DNA of 64,000 nucleotides, taken from Agaricus subrufescens (taxonomy: Eukaryota > Basidiomycota > Agaricomycetes > Agaricales > Agaricaceae). The position numbers were made by a program, and so were the translations under genes. This document shows, piece after piece, positions 36,730 through 49,642 of this stretch; position 1 is the stretch's first letter, and every line of letters starts with the position of its first letter. Location of the stretch: NCBI GenBank assembly GCA_029945375.1, contig CM057064.1, positions 1,798,001-1,862,000 of the forward strand, given 5' to 3'. The notes below the pieces were generated by a model, which was given only the letters and a program-made list of their open reading frames with translations, was not told where the DNA came from and searched no databases.

Positions 36730-38373
36730 ATGGATCGACAATACGACTGCATAATTGTAGGCTCTGGCCATGCGGGCAGCAGCGCGGCTTTTTCTGCCGC
36801 TCAATCAGGTTGCAAGAGGGGTAAATATAAGTCTCTTACGTGTGCCACAGCCTTGACGGTCCCTTAGTTTTAGTTATCGATAAATGCCCTCCTGAGTGGG
36901 CTGGTGGAAATGGCTATTTCACTGCAGGAGCACATCGTATCGTTCATGGTGGTTTGCAGGACATCTTGAGCCTCGTCTCGAATGTGACGCCTTCTGAGGC
37001 CTCCAAGATTGATCTGGAGCCTTATACCATTGCTGAATTCACTTCTGATTTGCAAAGGCTTTCGGGTGGTCAATCAAATCCACAGCTTGCTGATGCACTC
37101 GTACGTGAATCGAGACAGACTGCACAGTGGCTTAAGGACGATATCGGTGTGGATTTCGTGATGTCTTTCAACCGCCAAGCATATGAAGTGGGCGGCCGCC
37201 AAGTGTTTTGGGGAGGAATGGCATTGAGTGTGAGGGACGGTGGGAAGGGATTGATCAAGGCTCATTCAGATGCTTTGAGCCGAGTTGGTGTACAGAGCAT
37301 GTTTAACACGAAGGCGGTTCGATTGTTTATGGAGGACAATCAAGTAAATGGGCTTGTAGTTGAACAGGTTGGAAGTGACGGGCGATCGAACGAGGTTGTC
37401 TTCACGACGCCTTGTGTCATTCTTGCTGCTGGGGGATTTGAAGCTAACCATGGAATGAGAGAGAGGTATCTTGGAAAGGGCTGGGCAAGAGCCAAGGTGA
37501 ACGAGTTCTTAGGTCCCTGGACTTGGCTGATGGGTCTGTATCCAGGTTCGAGGAACACCATATAATACTGGCGATGGTTTCGAGATTGCACAAAATGTCG
37601 GTGCCAGTGTGGCGGGTGACTGGGGTACCTGCCATAGTACCTGTTGGGATGCTAATGCGTCCGCGGAAGCAGGCCAACGCGACCTCACGAACCAATTCAC
37701 AAAGTCTGGGTACCCTCTGGGTCTCATGTTGAATTCACAAGGGGAACGATTTGTAGATGAAGGGGAGGATTTTCGGAATTACACCTACGCTAAGTTTGGA
37801 CGCGCAATCCTGTCGCAACCGCAAGGCATTGCATTTCAGGTCTGGGATTCCAAAGTAATAGACAAACTGAGGCAAGAAGAATATGGCGATGGAGTGGTCG
37901 AGAAGATAGTAGCCGGTTCCGTGGCGGAGCTAGCAGAGAAGCTAACTAGCAAGGGGCTTGAAGTTGCTGCCAGAGACCGGTTTGTGAAGACGGTCCAGGA
38001 TTATAACAGTGCTGTAGATGCACACCGAGAACAAAATGCTGTGCGCTGGGATCCTGCGGTGAAGGATGGAAGCGGAACGCTGGGTTTACCGCTCCCCAAG
38101 TCAAATTGGGCACTGACAATTGACAAGCCCCCGTTTATGGCGGTGAAGGTAACGTGCGGGATAACATTTACGTTCGGCGGGCTCGCAATCGATCCAGTTG
38201 GGGCTGGTGTTATGGACGAAAAAGGAAACGTAATCGAGGGACTGTATTGCGCGGGAGAAATGGTGGGCGGATTGTTCTATGGCAACTACCCTGGCGGGAG
38301 CGGGCTGACTGCGGGAGCTGTTTTCGGGCGCAAGGCAGGCCGAAGCGCCGCTGAGCGGGTGAAGAGTACATAA
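36730..38373 (+). CDS. FAD-dependent dehydrogenase of the fumarate reductase/succinate dehydrogenase flavoprotein family
   Basis: A FAD_binding_2 (PF00890) flavoprotein of about 510 residues. The N-terminal dinucleotide-binding motif is DCIIVGSGHAGSSAAFSAAQSG (GxGxxG), and LVIDKCPPEWAGGNGYFTAG binds FAD after a short intron near 36822-36873. The mid-domain shows VILAAGGFEAN; the C-terminal lock is GLYCAGEMVGGLFYGNYPGG followed by SGLTAGAVFGRKAG. One further short intron lies near 37498-37552. The closest remembered type is the tricarballylate dehydrogenase (TcuA)-like group, but the substrate is not deducible. ATG at 36730, stop at 38371-38373. Phospholipase D starts only 75 bp downstream on the same strand. 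Confidence 0.85.
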
Positions 38374-38448
38374 TAAGTGTGTAGATACTCCTGTGCTGTG
38401 ACGTCACCTACTGGCTTTACTTTGCGCTCTCTCTTCCACCTACAGGCA

Positions 38449-41400
38449 ATGGCGTTGGCGGATGTAGTCCGCGACGCCACCACTCCTCGTTGTCTCGACA
38501 GCCCAGACCCCGAGCGTGCAGGACCGCATGAGGAACACAACCAAGTGCTTCCAACACCCGATGGTCCAAGCCCCTCAGAGGGTCTTGCTCCTCGCATTGC
38601 AGACGACCGTATCCTCGGTGAACCATCGCGCGACTACATGGGCCACAGTACCTCCCATCATCATTCTTTTTTAAGGTCGCCACCCGACAGTCCATCCTCG
38701 AGAACTGGACCTCCACGCTCGCTGTCTTTCGCATATTCATTGTCCAACTCGCCGTCTGTTCCCCACAGCGGGTTACATATCGAGGCTATCTATTCCAATC
38801 CAAACTCTTCTAATGGCCATCTCGACCCTTCGTTCTCCCAAACCAGTGCCGAGTTCCGGGGTGCTCTGGAATCATTCCACTCTCGCGAGTCGAGTGGCCT
38901 CGACAGAAAAGGAAAGCGGCGGGAAACTCGTAGCGTCGATGATGGATGGACAGTAAATCCTATCAAATGGTTTCAAGACTCACCTAGAGGAGAGCATTCA
39001 CGAACCCCTATGCCCTGGAAAACCCCAGAGCTGAAAGGTCAGGAGGAAGCTGATGAAGAAACAGAAGAGCGGCACGCTAGTGACGTCCCCGGGCATAATG
39101 GGGAACGTTCTTTATTAACCGGAAAGGCTAGCCTTTCTAAGCGGCGCGCCACAGTTGACCAGAGTGCTCCTACTTCACCACAAACTCGCCAACGTTCATC
39201 GTCTCTGCCTCAAGCCGTTTCTGATAGTAAAGGAAGCAAAGCGAGATGGGCCAGGTTACGATCATTACTGCCGAATATTCAGACCGCTCCACCTACCAAT
39301 TCTTCTCATTCTTCGTCAGCCGTCGCTCCAGCGACAGTTAATATCACAGATGAAGTCATTACTGGTGGTCTTTCGGCTCTCATGCTTCGGCTCTGGTTTG
39401 ATCGAGACGAGAAAGGGCACAGAAGAGTTCCGATTTTTCTTCATCGATTAAGAATTCGCATAAGCGACAGTTACCACCCTACCGAAGAGAAGAGGACTGC
39501 CTTTCGAATCGAATGCGAGTATGCCAACGGCGCTGCAAGATGGGTTGTATACCGACAACTTCGCGACTTTGTTTCTTTACATACCCACTACGCCGTCTCA
39601 AACGTCTACAATCGTCTCGGAGATGAACTTCCTGAATTTCCTTTAACCAGTAGGTTTGATTCTTAATACTCTGTCTGGGTCCTCATTATCCCTCAGGTAT
39701 CCCTTACCTCAAATTCCTCAAGAAAGAGGATGCTAATATTGATCAGGCTTCTTTTGCTAGGTTGCAGCGTGAAGTTTTAGAAAACTATCTAATTAAACTG
39801 ATGCGTGCTGTCGTAAGTTACTGCCATTAGTTTCCTGGAGCTGAATATCAATCTGACTCCTGTCCAGATGTTCCATCCGTCATCTAATCGGCTTTCAGGA
39901 TTTCTAGAAGTCAGTGCCCTCTCAATTTCCCTCGCTCAATCGGGAGGAGTTCAATATAAAGGGGGATACTTGCAAATGCAAGTGGTTAACAATGGTACTG
40001 GTGGTTTTGGTAGGAAAGGGCTTAGTCGAAAAGTGAAAAAGGAGTTGCGCTGGTCCTCCGTTAGAGAAAGTTATCTCGTCGTGGTAAACGAACCTGGAGA
40101 GGTTAGTGTTCACTACAAACTCTCAGAGAGTGCTAACTCTATACAGCTCACGGTCTGGGACGTCTTCATGTTCGATCCTGATTTCAAAATCGAACAACCG
40201 AAGAGGTATTATCGACAAGGCATCAATAACATACTTAACAAAGATCCTGCCATGGTTGAACATCCTTTCTCGTCCAAACCCCAAAACTCGGAGGTTTCTG
40301 CGAACCGACAACAGAACCTGCACCCACCACGAAATGGCGATGGCCATGATAGTGATAATCATTCTCTAATAGGGTCTGTGAAATCTCGAATTTCTCGAGT
40401 TTTCCATTCCAAAGCGGAACGTAGTCAAAAAGGGTTCCAGGGTTCAAGCTCCAAAAAACAAGCCCAGAGGGAGGAGAATATTGATTCTGATGACTCTAGT
40501 TCTGTACACCCTCGTCCTTGGACTCCAATGCTTGATCCATCTACTAATCCTAATCCATTATCCGCTCCGGAGGACGCAGAAGATCAAGTGGCTGGGGAAG
40601 GGAAGACTAATGAGGAAGTATCAAGACATACATTTTACATCGTCAATTCTCAGATGAAGTTAAAACTGTTTACGCGAAATGAGGTATGTTCATCTTGATA
40701 ACCCCAGCTCACTGGCTCTGATCTCCCCAGCGCCAAATGCTTCAATGGATTACAGCACTTGAAAAAAGTGCATCATCTAGCACATACACCCGTAGAAATC
40801 GTTTCGACAGCTTTTCTCCAATCCGGTATAACGTTGCCGCGCAATGGCTCGTTGACGGCGTAAGTCCCTCTATTTACGTCTGGTAGAAAACGTTGATAAA
40901 AGCGACGACGAATTAGCGCGACTATTTTTGGAATCTTTCTCGAGCCATCCTTATGGCTCAGGATATTATCCAGATCCACGACTGGTGGTTATCTCCGGGT
41001 AAGAACCACACGTATCGCAAACTTCCAACCGTTGACATCAGGTACAGAATTGCTTCTAAGAAGACCGAATATGGAGAGGTATCGACTGGACAATTTGCTC
41101 GAGAGGAAAGCAAAGGAAGGAGTCAAAATATATGTTATTCTTTAGTACTGTCCTCCATTATACACTTGTGGGAAGCCGCTTACCTTCAGAATAGTCAGGA
41201 AGTCTCCAATCGAACGACTCCAACGGATAGCCAGTCGGTCTTTTCCCTTTCTTTATGGTTATAGTAACTGACATAAATGTTCCTCGCCTGTTTAGTTATG
41301 CGAAGCACCGGTTGCAGGGCCTACACCCCAACATTTTAGTTCAACGATCACCGTCACATTTCCAAACGGGGACCCTTTACTGGGCTCATGTATGTTCCAT

Positions 41401-44400
41401 AGGCAAAGATATTTCGGCGACTCCTGATTCTTCGAATAGCACGAGAAACTGTGTGTGATCGATCAAACTATTGCCTTTATGGGTGGAATCGATTTATGTT
41501 TCGGAAGGTGGCTATTTTGTTCGTTTCCTCGGACAGCGACGCTGATAGCCCCAGGTGGGACACACCACAGCATGTGCTAGTAGACGACGTTGATGGCACC
41601 GATCGACCGGAAATCTGGCCAGGTACGCTTTGGCTTCTGTGATCTACCCGTTTATTGACGATGGCCTCTAGGCAAGGACTATAGTAATCCGCGTATTGTG
41701 GACTTCTATAATCTTAACAAACCTGACGAAGATATGTATGATCGAACGAGTTCACCTAGAATGCCTTGGTTCGTTGTTTTCTGCTCCTGTATATCCAAAG
41801 ATTGATTCCGTTGCAGGCATGACGTTGGCATGCAAGTGGTCGGCCAACCGGCACGAGATCTCGCACGACATTTCGTTCAGAGGTATTTTTACCTTTGGCT
41901 CATGTCTCGATCCTGATTAACCAGATATATATAGATGGAATTATCTTCTGAGAATAAAGGTCTGTATATGTGAACCTCTTGTGCCACCAACAGTTTCATA
42001 ATAATGAACACTCCACCTATAGAACCATACGCGGGTGATGCCTTTCTTATTGCCTCCGCCGGAGTTCAAGCCTGGAGAGCTGGCTCAAATGGGCCTCACG
42101 GGAACATGTGAGATGCAGATATGTCGGTCCGCTGGGCCATGGTCGATGGGCACGCCATCCAAGATTGAACATTCCATCCAGAATGCATACCTCAAAGGTC
42201 CGTGTTCCACGAAAATGTGGAAGGAGGATGCAATTCTAAAGTAATATTTTTGCAGCCATCCAGATGTCAGAGCATTTCGTCTATATCGAAAATCAATTCT
42301 TCATAACATCGTGCGTGGCTCTGAGGCTCTTTCCTAATATGTCTCTTAAAGCCTGCTCAGGACGGTCGTCAACGGCGTCAAAATTGAGAATAATATTGGA
42401 GACGCAATTGTCCACCGCATTATCAAAGCACACAGGGACAGTACACCATGGAAGTGCTGCATCGTAATACCCCTTCTACCTGGCTTTACATTTCCAGTTG
42501 ACCACAGCGACGCTAGTGCGGTTCGTCTTTTATTTTTACTTTCGTGCCTTGAAACCGACGTTCAAGAAACCGACAGATTCGCATCATCTTGGAGTGCCAG
42601 AACCGAACCATATCTCAGGGGCCAAATTCTATCTTTTCACGATTGAGAAAGGAGGGTATTGACGTATGTATCTCTGAGATTGACCACAATGAGTGTTTCC
42701 TGATGATTAATAAACAGCCGGATGACTACATCTCCATTTTCTCTCTGAGAAATTGGGCAAAGCTGCGTGGAGACGTACTGACAACCGAACAGGTCTGTGC
42801 AATTATACACGGATATTCAGTATTAAATATGCGAATGACACGCCTTGCTGAACAGGTTTATATCCATGGCAAAGTCTGTATTGTAGACGATCGGTTGGCT
42901 ATTATAGGCAGCGCCAACATCAATGAACGGTCCCAACGTGGCGACAGAGACTCCGAGTTAGCCGCGGTCATCAGAGATACTGACATGATCGATGGGTGCG
43001 TAAAAATGACTGTTCTTAGCTTATGCTGAGCTTTTCTTAGAGAAATGGCTGGCCAACCTTTCAAAGTTGGTCGCTTTGCGCATTCCCTTCGGATACGCTT
43101 GATGAGGGAACATCTCGGAGTAGATGTCGATTCCCTGGATGGTGATGATAATTTACACCAGGATCCTGTCCATTTGGAACAGACAAGGTCATGCGATCCC
43201 GAGCGGGAACAGTGCTACGGCCAAGATGAAGATATTGTTCGAAATGATATGCCAAGCATAAACGTTGTCAAAAATGGTAATGAGCCATCCCTTACGTTCA
43301 AGCCAGTAATTCTTTATCACACGGGTTTACAGCCGACGATGGTGTGGGAGCGGACACCCCAATAACAGCTCCGAACGGATTGCAGACCGATCAAAGTTAT
43401 GGACCGGGCCGCCACAGCATGCAAGCGGAGGAACGCAAGGATGATATTCTTGAATCGAAGGAGAGGGCAGGTTTGGGAGTGTCAGAGCAATCACTAGTGG
43501 AGAGTCAGCCAATTTCCCAAGCTGATACGACTGATGGAAGCGAAACTGCGCGCGCAGGCCGAGGCTCTTTCGAGGGCTCGGTTGGTTACGAAACGTCGGA
43601 TTCTTCAAAATTAGAGGACCAAGAGCCATCTGCGAGCACTACAGGTAGTGACGAGCACGAAAGCCTTTATACACGAAGCACGATACGAAAGCGGCGTCCA
43701 AGCAGGTTGGGGTCTAAGTGGAGCGTGTCTATTAAGAGACCACAAGTTGATCCCAATAATTTTGAAGATCCAATTTCAGATAAATTCTGGAAGGAGGTGT
43801 GGGTTACTAGTGCTGCCTATAACGTTCGTGGTCTTCTCTTCCTCGTTACTGCTCACTCATGTTGCGGACCCCCGCAGACGGAAATTTACCGCAAAGTTTT
43901 TCATGCCATCCCTGATGACACGGTGACCACGTGGAAGCAGTACAAAGAGTTCGTGGCGTATCACGATCGTCTGGGAAAACCGGTCGGTTTTTGCCTTTGC
44001 AATTTTGAGAGCTCGCTAAATATGATCCAATAGTGTCCAGAAACAGGAGAACCTACTGCTCGTATACCCTCGGAGACGAGGGATGACTTCTTGCCGAATA
44101 CCGGCAACAGTACGGCGACCACCAATGCCAACACGAACGATTGTGTCTCTGAGAACAGTCATGAAAACGGCGGCATGAAAATACCCCTTCACCGGGCCAA
44201 TATACCCGACCATGAGCCTGCCCGGAAAGCAACGAAAGGTTGCGAACCTTTTGAGAGATGGGAAAGAGAGGAGATGGCCAGATTGCTCGATGAACTCAAC
44301 GGGCACCTAGGTAATCCCAGGGAAACTTCCACGTATCAGCGTTATGGCTTACAAGCATTTACAGTCGCATACCCTATAAGGTTCCTGGAAGGCGAGGATT

Positions 44401-44512
44401 CTGCCAATAATCTTTTATTCAATTCAGACAGGTGAGTTTTATTCGATAACTCCTGAGGCGTAGATCTAATGTAATAATTCCAAGGCTTTTACCCCTCCCG
44501 ATTTACAATTGA
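38449..44512 (+). CDS. PLD1: phospholipase D1 (PX-PH-PLD)
   Basis: This enzyme hydrolyses phosphatidylcholine to phosphatidic acid on membranes. A long Ser/Pro-rich N-terminus (38449 to about 39330) precedes a PX domain ([44 protein letters not shown]; about 39420-39840). A PH domain follows (about 39900-40790; [30 protein letters not shown]). The catalytic half has [34 protein letters not shown] motif 1 at 41440-41463 (HEKLCVID, right after an intron), GIDLCFGRW, and HKD motif 2 at 42865-42888 (HGKVCIVD) with [19 protein letters not shown]. Near 41139 the frame joins as [17 protein letters not shown] over an intron with an AATAG acceptor. The frame ends [11 protein letters not shown] at 44510-44512. 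About 1,600 residues, many short introns. An in-frame ATG at 38377 would start 24 codons earlier. Confidence 0.92.
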
Positions 44513-44718
44513 GGTTCCTCTGATTTTACAGATTTAACTTACTTGGTTCTATTACTATAAGTTGGGTTTCGTTTGGTTGGGCAGTACTACATTAAGATTT
44601 TAAATTGATAAATTTTGCGCCAATTTACATTATTGCTCAACGGATCAGAGTTTCAGCGGACATACAACTATACTTCTCCGCTGTTCCGGTTGGACAGCTG
44701 AGTACACTTGGACAGCTC

Positions 44719-46403
44719 ATGCACAACACCAACGAGAAATTCGGAAATCTCCATGAATTTTTAATTTCATCAGCTGTACAGTTTTTGCTTCGTTCTCATC
44801 CTAACGATATTGCTACGAATCAAGAAACGAATACTCATCGAGGCTGCGATGAGTGGTTCCACTGGTGTCGTGAAAACCCCGATGGTTGGCTGGAAATAGT
44901 CAAGTATTATATGACAGGCGACGGGTGAGTACTCTGGGGTCGTATTTGAATTTGAATTCACCTAAAGTTGAACTCGTATATTGTCAGGGAGACATTGTTA
45001 CCGGGAAATTTGCGCTGTATTCTTGACGAGATCCGAACGCTACAACTAGATCGTCTTCCGATTTCGCTGACAGATGATCTTCCATTGATTGAGGAGACTG
45101 GAATGTCACCAAAGAAAAGACATGAAGTATCTCGTATGGTGGCATATATTCTTCGGATGATTCGGATGAATGAGTGGGATCCTTCTGTCTTGCGGATTGT
45201 GGATGTTGGGGCTGGTCAGGTTTGTTTGAAACGGCTTTTGTTTTCGCGTTTATTCATGGATTGGTTAACCTTAGTATTTCTTTTTTTTATCTTAGGGTTA
45301 TCTTACGAGATCGTTAAAGGCTCAGTTGCCGCAGTCAAGAATCCTTGCTTTGGATGCGGATGAGGCGCAGACGAGTGGAGCTCAACGTTGGGAGAGGAGA
45401 TTGTTACCTCTTCCTTCGGATGAAAACCCGCCGATCACTCATAAAACTATACATGTCACTCCTGAGGCGCTTTATTCTACTATTGATGCGTGGATCGCAG
45501 AGGGGAGTTTGAGTGAAAGTGAAGGAGCGCTGGAGACTCCTGTTCTGCTTGTTGGTTTGCATGCTTGTGGTTCTCTTACACCTGATATCGTAAAGATATT
45601 GGGTCAGAGGCCGCTGGGAAAGGCGAGGTGGAGGATTGCTGGTATAGTTGTCGTTGGATGTTGTTATAATCTTATGAATCCAGGAGGTAGGTGTCCCATT
45701 TACGCTACGAGTCAACTTGAATTTAACCAAAGAATTAGATTTTCCACTATCTAAATCTCTGAAGGAGAAATCCCCAGTAATTGACCTTCCTGTATCGGCC
45801 TATCATCTTGCTGCACAAGTACCAAAACACTGGCTTTCAAGTCTATCGCCACCTACACCTTTCCCTTCAGTCAGACTTTCACTTCGTAAAGTGACTTGGC
45901 GGGCTCTACTTGGGAAGAAACTGCGACATCTACGAATCGATTACACGATCAATGTCAACTTAACACCTGGACGACAACTTCCGTGGTCTCGGTTGCCAAG
46001 TGCTAAAGTAGAGAATTTTAACTTGAATGAAGAGGGGACTGGTGCAACCCCTGAAATGCGCCGTCTTGGACGGTTGAAAGATACCGCATATACCGACTGG
46101 AAAGCATTCTTAGATGTCGCCGAAAAGAAAATGGGTGTTGATCTTGGAACGGAGGTAGATATTGTGGAAAGGGATTTGGGGATGGAACGGTTGTTGGAAT
46201 GTTTGCATGCATTACGGTGTTTGGTTGGAACGGTGGTTGAGAGTATTATCATTCTTGACCGATTGGTGTGGGTGGATGAATTTTTGCAGAATGAGGGACT
46301 ATTGGATTTGCAGCCCTCGATTGTAAATCTTTTTGATCAGTCTACGGGAAGCGGGAGGAATGTGGCGATTGTGGTGGCCCCGAGGGTGCCTTGCGTTGAT
46401 TGA
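44719..46403 (+). CDS. METTL25/RRNAD1-like methyltransferase-fold protein
   Basis: A SAM-dependent methyltransferase-fold protein of the PF13679 (Methyltransf_32) group. The SAM-binding motif I is VDVGAGQGYLTRSL, spanning an intron after about 45218; the acidic loop is RILALDADEAQTSG. Further group signatures are VLLVGLHACGSLTPD and VVVGCCYNLMNPG. The N-terminus is MHNTNEKFGNLHEFLISSAV. I chose ATG 44719 because upstream codons in that frame have no ATG; an upstream spliced exon is possible. The C-terminal part ends VAIVVAPRVPCVD with the stop at 46401-46403. Three or four introns. Members of this group have been proposed as rRNA methyltransferases, but the target is unproven. Confidence 0.85.
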
Positions 46404-46485
46404 CGTTTTAGTTGGGACATGCATATATATACGAATTGGGCGATGAAGTATCTGATCGATATTTATTCTTCTCTCTACCCCACTG

Positions 46486-48483
46486 ATGTCGACCGACCTA
46501 CAAAAGCTGACGGTACCTCAACTAAAGGCTCTATGCAAAGAAAAAGGGATAACTGGTTACTCGAAACTAGCCAAGGGTCCACTCATCGAGAAATTGGCTA
46601 CGCATGGCAAGAGTATACCCGTTGCTAATGGATTAGTACCAGCAGAGAGCGGTCATACTATACAACCACGAGAAAAAGCTCCTGATGGCAGGAAAAAGAA
46701 GAAGAAACAGTCGAACGCCGTGGCCGTTCCCAGTCCTGTGGCCGCATTAGTGGTCGAAAAATCAAGGGAGCCAGATCCAACTGGGTTAGTCAAGGAGGGG
46801 ACGAATGTGCCTATCGATTGCGGACCATTGCTGGATTCTGGAAACAGTAAAGTTACTCTTCAGCCCGCAAAAACTACCGCGGAGGCAGGGCCACCTTTGA
46901 AGAAGCAGAAAACGAAGCATGTACAGAACGAGCCTTCGCTTGCTATCAAGAAGATAATAGAAGAGCCAACGACAAATCGGAGAACTGTACCGCTTGTAAT
47001 AGAACCGAGTAACAAGCAAGAGAGAGCGCATATACCGAGAGGCAAAGCGGTGGCAGCCAGTGGTAAACGATACATTCCACTAGTTATCCAACCCAAGCAG
47101 CCGATCACATCAACGAAACCAGACGCCACGATTCTAGAGTCACGAATCACAGAACATCGTGCTGCGAACAGATACTGCCTGGATTTTCCGATTGTAGATG
47201 AAACGAAACTCGTGTTTGAGGCGATAACGTTCCCTCCTTCACTTTCGCAGCGGCGGTTCGCGTCCCAGTTGGCAGTCATTTTGCGCGATATTCGTCGTGA
47301 GGATGTACCGAATCTGGCCTTGACTTGCCGTTTGTATCGATACTCGGCTTATCTTTCTGCTGGAGTTTATTTGAAGAGGTGGTATCCAGGAAAGCGACTG
47401 GAAGGTGTTTTGAAGGATGTTTCTGTTGACAGGATGAGTTTGTGGTGTTATAGGGTGCTGAGGGATGATGAACTTCGGGAGAGGAGGGAGGTCTTTAGGA
47501 GGTCGTTGGTGGGTAAGTTGGTGGGTGGTGATCTTGCAGTGATTGCTGAGGATGTATGGAAGAGTGGAGATGATGCAAGGGAAGCGATCATTGCTGTTCG
47601 GTATGACATTTGTCTGGGGGTGAAAATGTGGTGTTAACTTTTCCTCTGCAGGTTTTTGTTGACTCGATGCTATTTCTCGATTTCATTGAATCAGGGTACG
47701 AGAGAGATGAGAAGACATCAAGTGGTAAAGGTGCAGGAGGTTATTCCGGGAGAGATATGGGAGGTTGTCGTTCAAGCAAGGGACAATAGTCAACAGTCAA
47801 ACAAGTTTTACGTCTTGGAAGCCACCTGCGAGATTATTGGGAGTCCAGTTGCCACAGATAGCAAGACACCGACTCGTATGGATTGGTCGGGGTATATCCG
47901 AAAGCATAGTTGCAGCGTTATGGACCTTGTTCGGTGGACCAATCACGAAGAATTTGATCGGGGTATAAGTAAGATTTGGTTGAAGAATATCCGAGAAGAA
48001 GCAGATGGAGAGACAAAGAGGAAGGTAGCGCGGAAATATATACTTGCATGTACGATGGAGAATAGGTGAGTTAAGCTTCTGCGGTTCGGGGATATAGGCT
48101 TAGCGGATGAAAATAGCTTGAGTGGTCGGTATATGAATTGGAGCGAAATGGAACAAGAGTTGAAGGGTTTACCGAGGACCATGCCCGAGTTTCAGATATT
48201 CAAGGAACAGAGAGTGAACCTTTTCGTCCCGGCGTATGTGTTGACAATATCGGATGTGTGGAGTAACTGTTGACAGATCTTTCCAAGGCATCACCATGTT
48301 GAAAGTGTACACCTTACGACGACATCAGGCCGCCCATTACATGTGGCGCTGGCTGTCATTCAGACGCCAGGGAGGGAATACTATGTGTTGAGAGACAATG
48401 GGATGCAGGTTGGGTGCGAGGAGGAAGGAATAGCGCAAGTGTGGATGGAGGCTATTGGATGCAGTCGTACGGGGGAAGACTAA
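46486..48483 (+). CDS. unrecognised protein with an N-terminal Rho_N/SAP-like motif
   Basis: I do not recognise this family. The first 40 residues (LTVPQLKALCKEKGITGYSKL then AKGPLIEKLATHG) match the helix-turn-helix pattern of Rho_N or SAP domains, which bind nucleic acid. A Lys-rich stretch GRKKKKKQS (near 46690) looks like a nuclear localisation signal. Then come two similar short segments (RTVPLVIEPSNKQ and RYIPLVIQPKQP) and a globular, Arg-rich middle: RRFASQLAVILRDIRREDV, LTCRLYRYSAYLSAGVYLKRWYPG. The C-terminus after three introns reads RHHHVESVHLTTTSGRPLHV, VIQTPGREYYVLRDNGMQVG and ends SRTGED with TAA at 48481-48483. The domain arrangement suggests a nuclear nucleic-acid-binding protein. 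One intron donor near 48237 is ambiguous. Confidence 0.7.
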
Positions 48484-48600
48484 AAATAGCCATCAAAGTG
48501 ATCACGAATGTCATAAATGGGCTGCTGGTTGTCACTGTTCGTCCACCATCTCTGGGTAATATCACCCGGTTCCCTGTGCATCACTTATACTTGGAAATTG

Positions 48601-49603
48601 ATGCAAAAGATGATACTCGAAAACGGGGAGTATGACCTGTCGAAGCTGTTTGCGCTGATTGCAGAACTTGGAGAATCGCTGAACGAAAATAGAAGTTTGT
48701 CTGTTTCGCTGTATGCGCAGGCCAACAATGTCAAGGTGGGTTGTGCTGTGGAGGGTGTTGTCGGATGCTAAGGAGAGGACCAGGCACAAGCGATTCATTC
48801 GCAGTCGGGCTATGTGCTACGAAGGTATGGAGCTGAGCGATGTGAGTTTGTTGTACTGAGGTGGCAATTTAGGTTTAATATGGACAAGACGCAAGGTTTT
48901 GAGCTTTTTTCTTGAAGGGTTGGTATGGAGATTGATGATGATGCATTAGAAGAGTATGATGCGGAACTGGAACGGATGAACGCGAGTGTTGCAGCGGAGA
49001 ACCAGGCGCTGCAGCATGACAACAAGCAGCTGAGTTCGCTGATCAAGGAGTATGAGCAAACGCTGGAGACGGTGATGAGTAGGTCCACGCATGTGTTTTT
49101 TTTTCATTACTGTTAACAAACGGGGCAGGTGCATTTCGCAACAGAGCGGTATGTGGCCCCTGTATATGTGTGGGGATCGTGATTGACTTGGGGTGGCACA
49201 GCGAGATGTGCAGGAGCGGGAGCTGTCGCTGATACGGGAGTTTGAGGGCAAGCTGTTGTCGCAAGAAGAGGCGAAGGCTGTGCAAGAGCTGACGACGGAC
49301 ACTGCGATGAGCGGGTCGCTTGCGCGGCTGTCGGACACGCTGCGGAAGCTGCTGCGCGCCGAGTGCGGGGAGGACGAGGAGGAGGGATCAGGCTCGGGCG
49401 AGGAGGGGTGGGACGTGGAGGAGGCGGCGGAGGAGTCGCTGGAGCGGGAGATCGAGCTGGCGCGGCTGCAGGCGGAGAACGAGCAGCTGAAGCAGATGCT
49501 GGGCCTTCTTCCGCGGCGGATGCCTGAGAGCCGGCTCGAGGGCGACTACCGGCGGACGGTCAGCCTGACCCATGACGGCAAATATGTGGCGTACGGTAGA
49601 TAG
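48601..49603 (+). CDS. SIKE/FGFR1OP2-like coiled-coil protein (candidate STRIPAK subunit)
   Basis: A small coiled-coil protein. MILENGEYDLSKLFALIAE leads into helical heptads (ALIAELGESLNENRSLSVSL). The later exons give AELERMNASVAAENQALQHD, NKQLSSLIKEYEQTLETVMS and RDVQERELSLIREFEGKLLS, the pattern of the SIKE/FGFR1OP2 family, which in fungi is the small SCI1-type subunit of the striatin (STRIPAK) kinase/phosphatase complex. An acidic block (EDEEEGSGSGEEGWDVEEA, about 49370-49430) separates the coil from LQAENEQLKQMLGLLPRR. ATG 48601; stop at 49601-49603, only 39 bp before the next start. The SCI1 assignment rests on pattern and length only. Confidence 0.6.
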
Positions 49604-49642
49604 AATACTATTTATAGCCCGCCCTTCCCACTTCCTCCCCCG

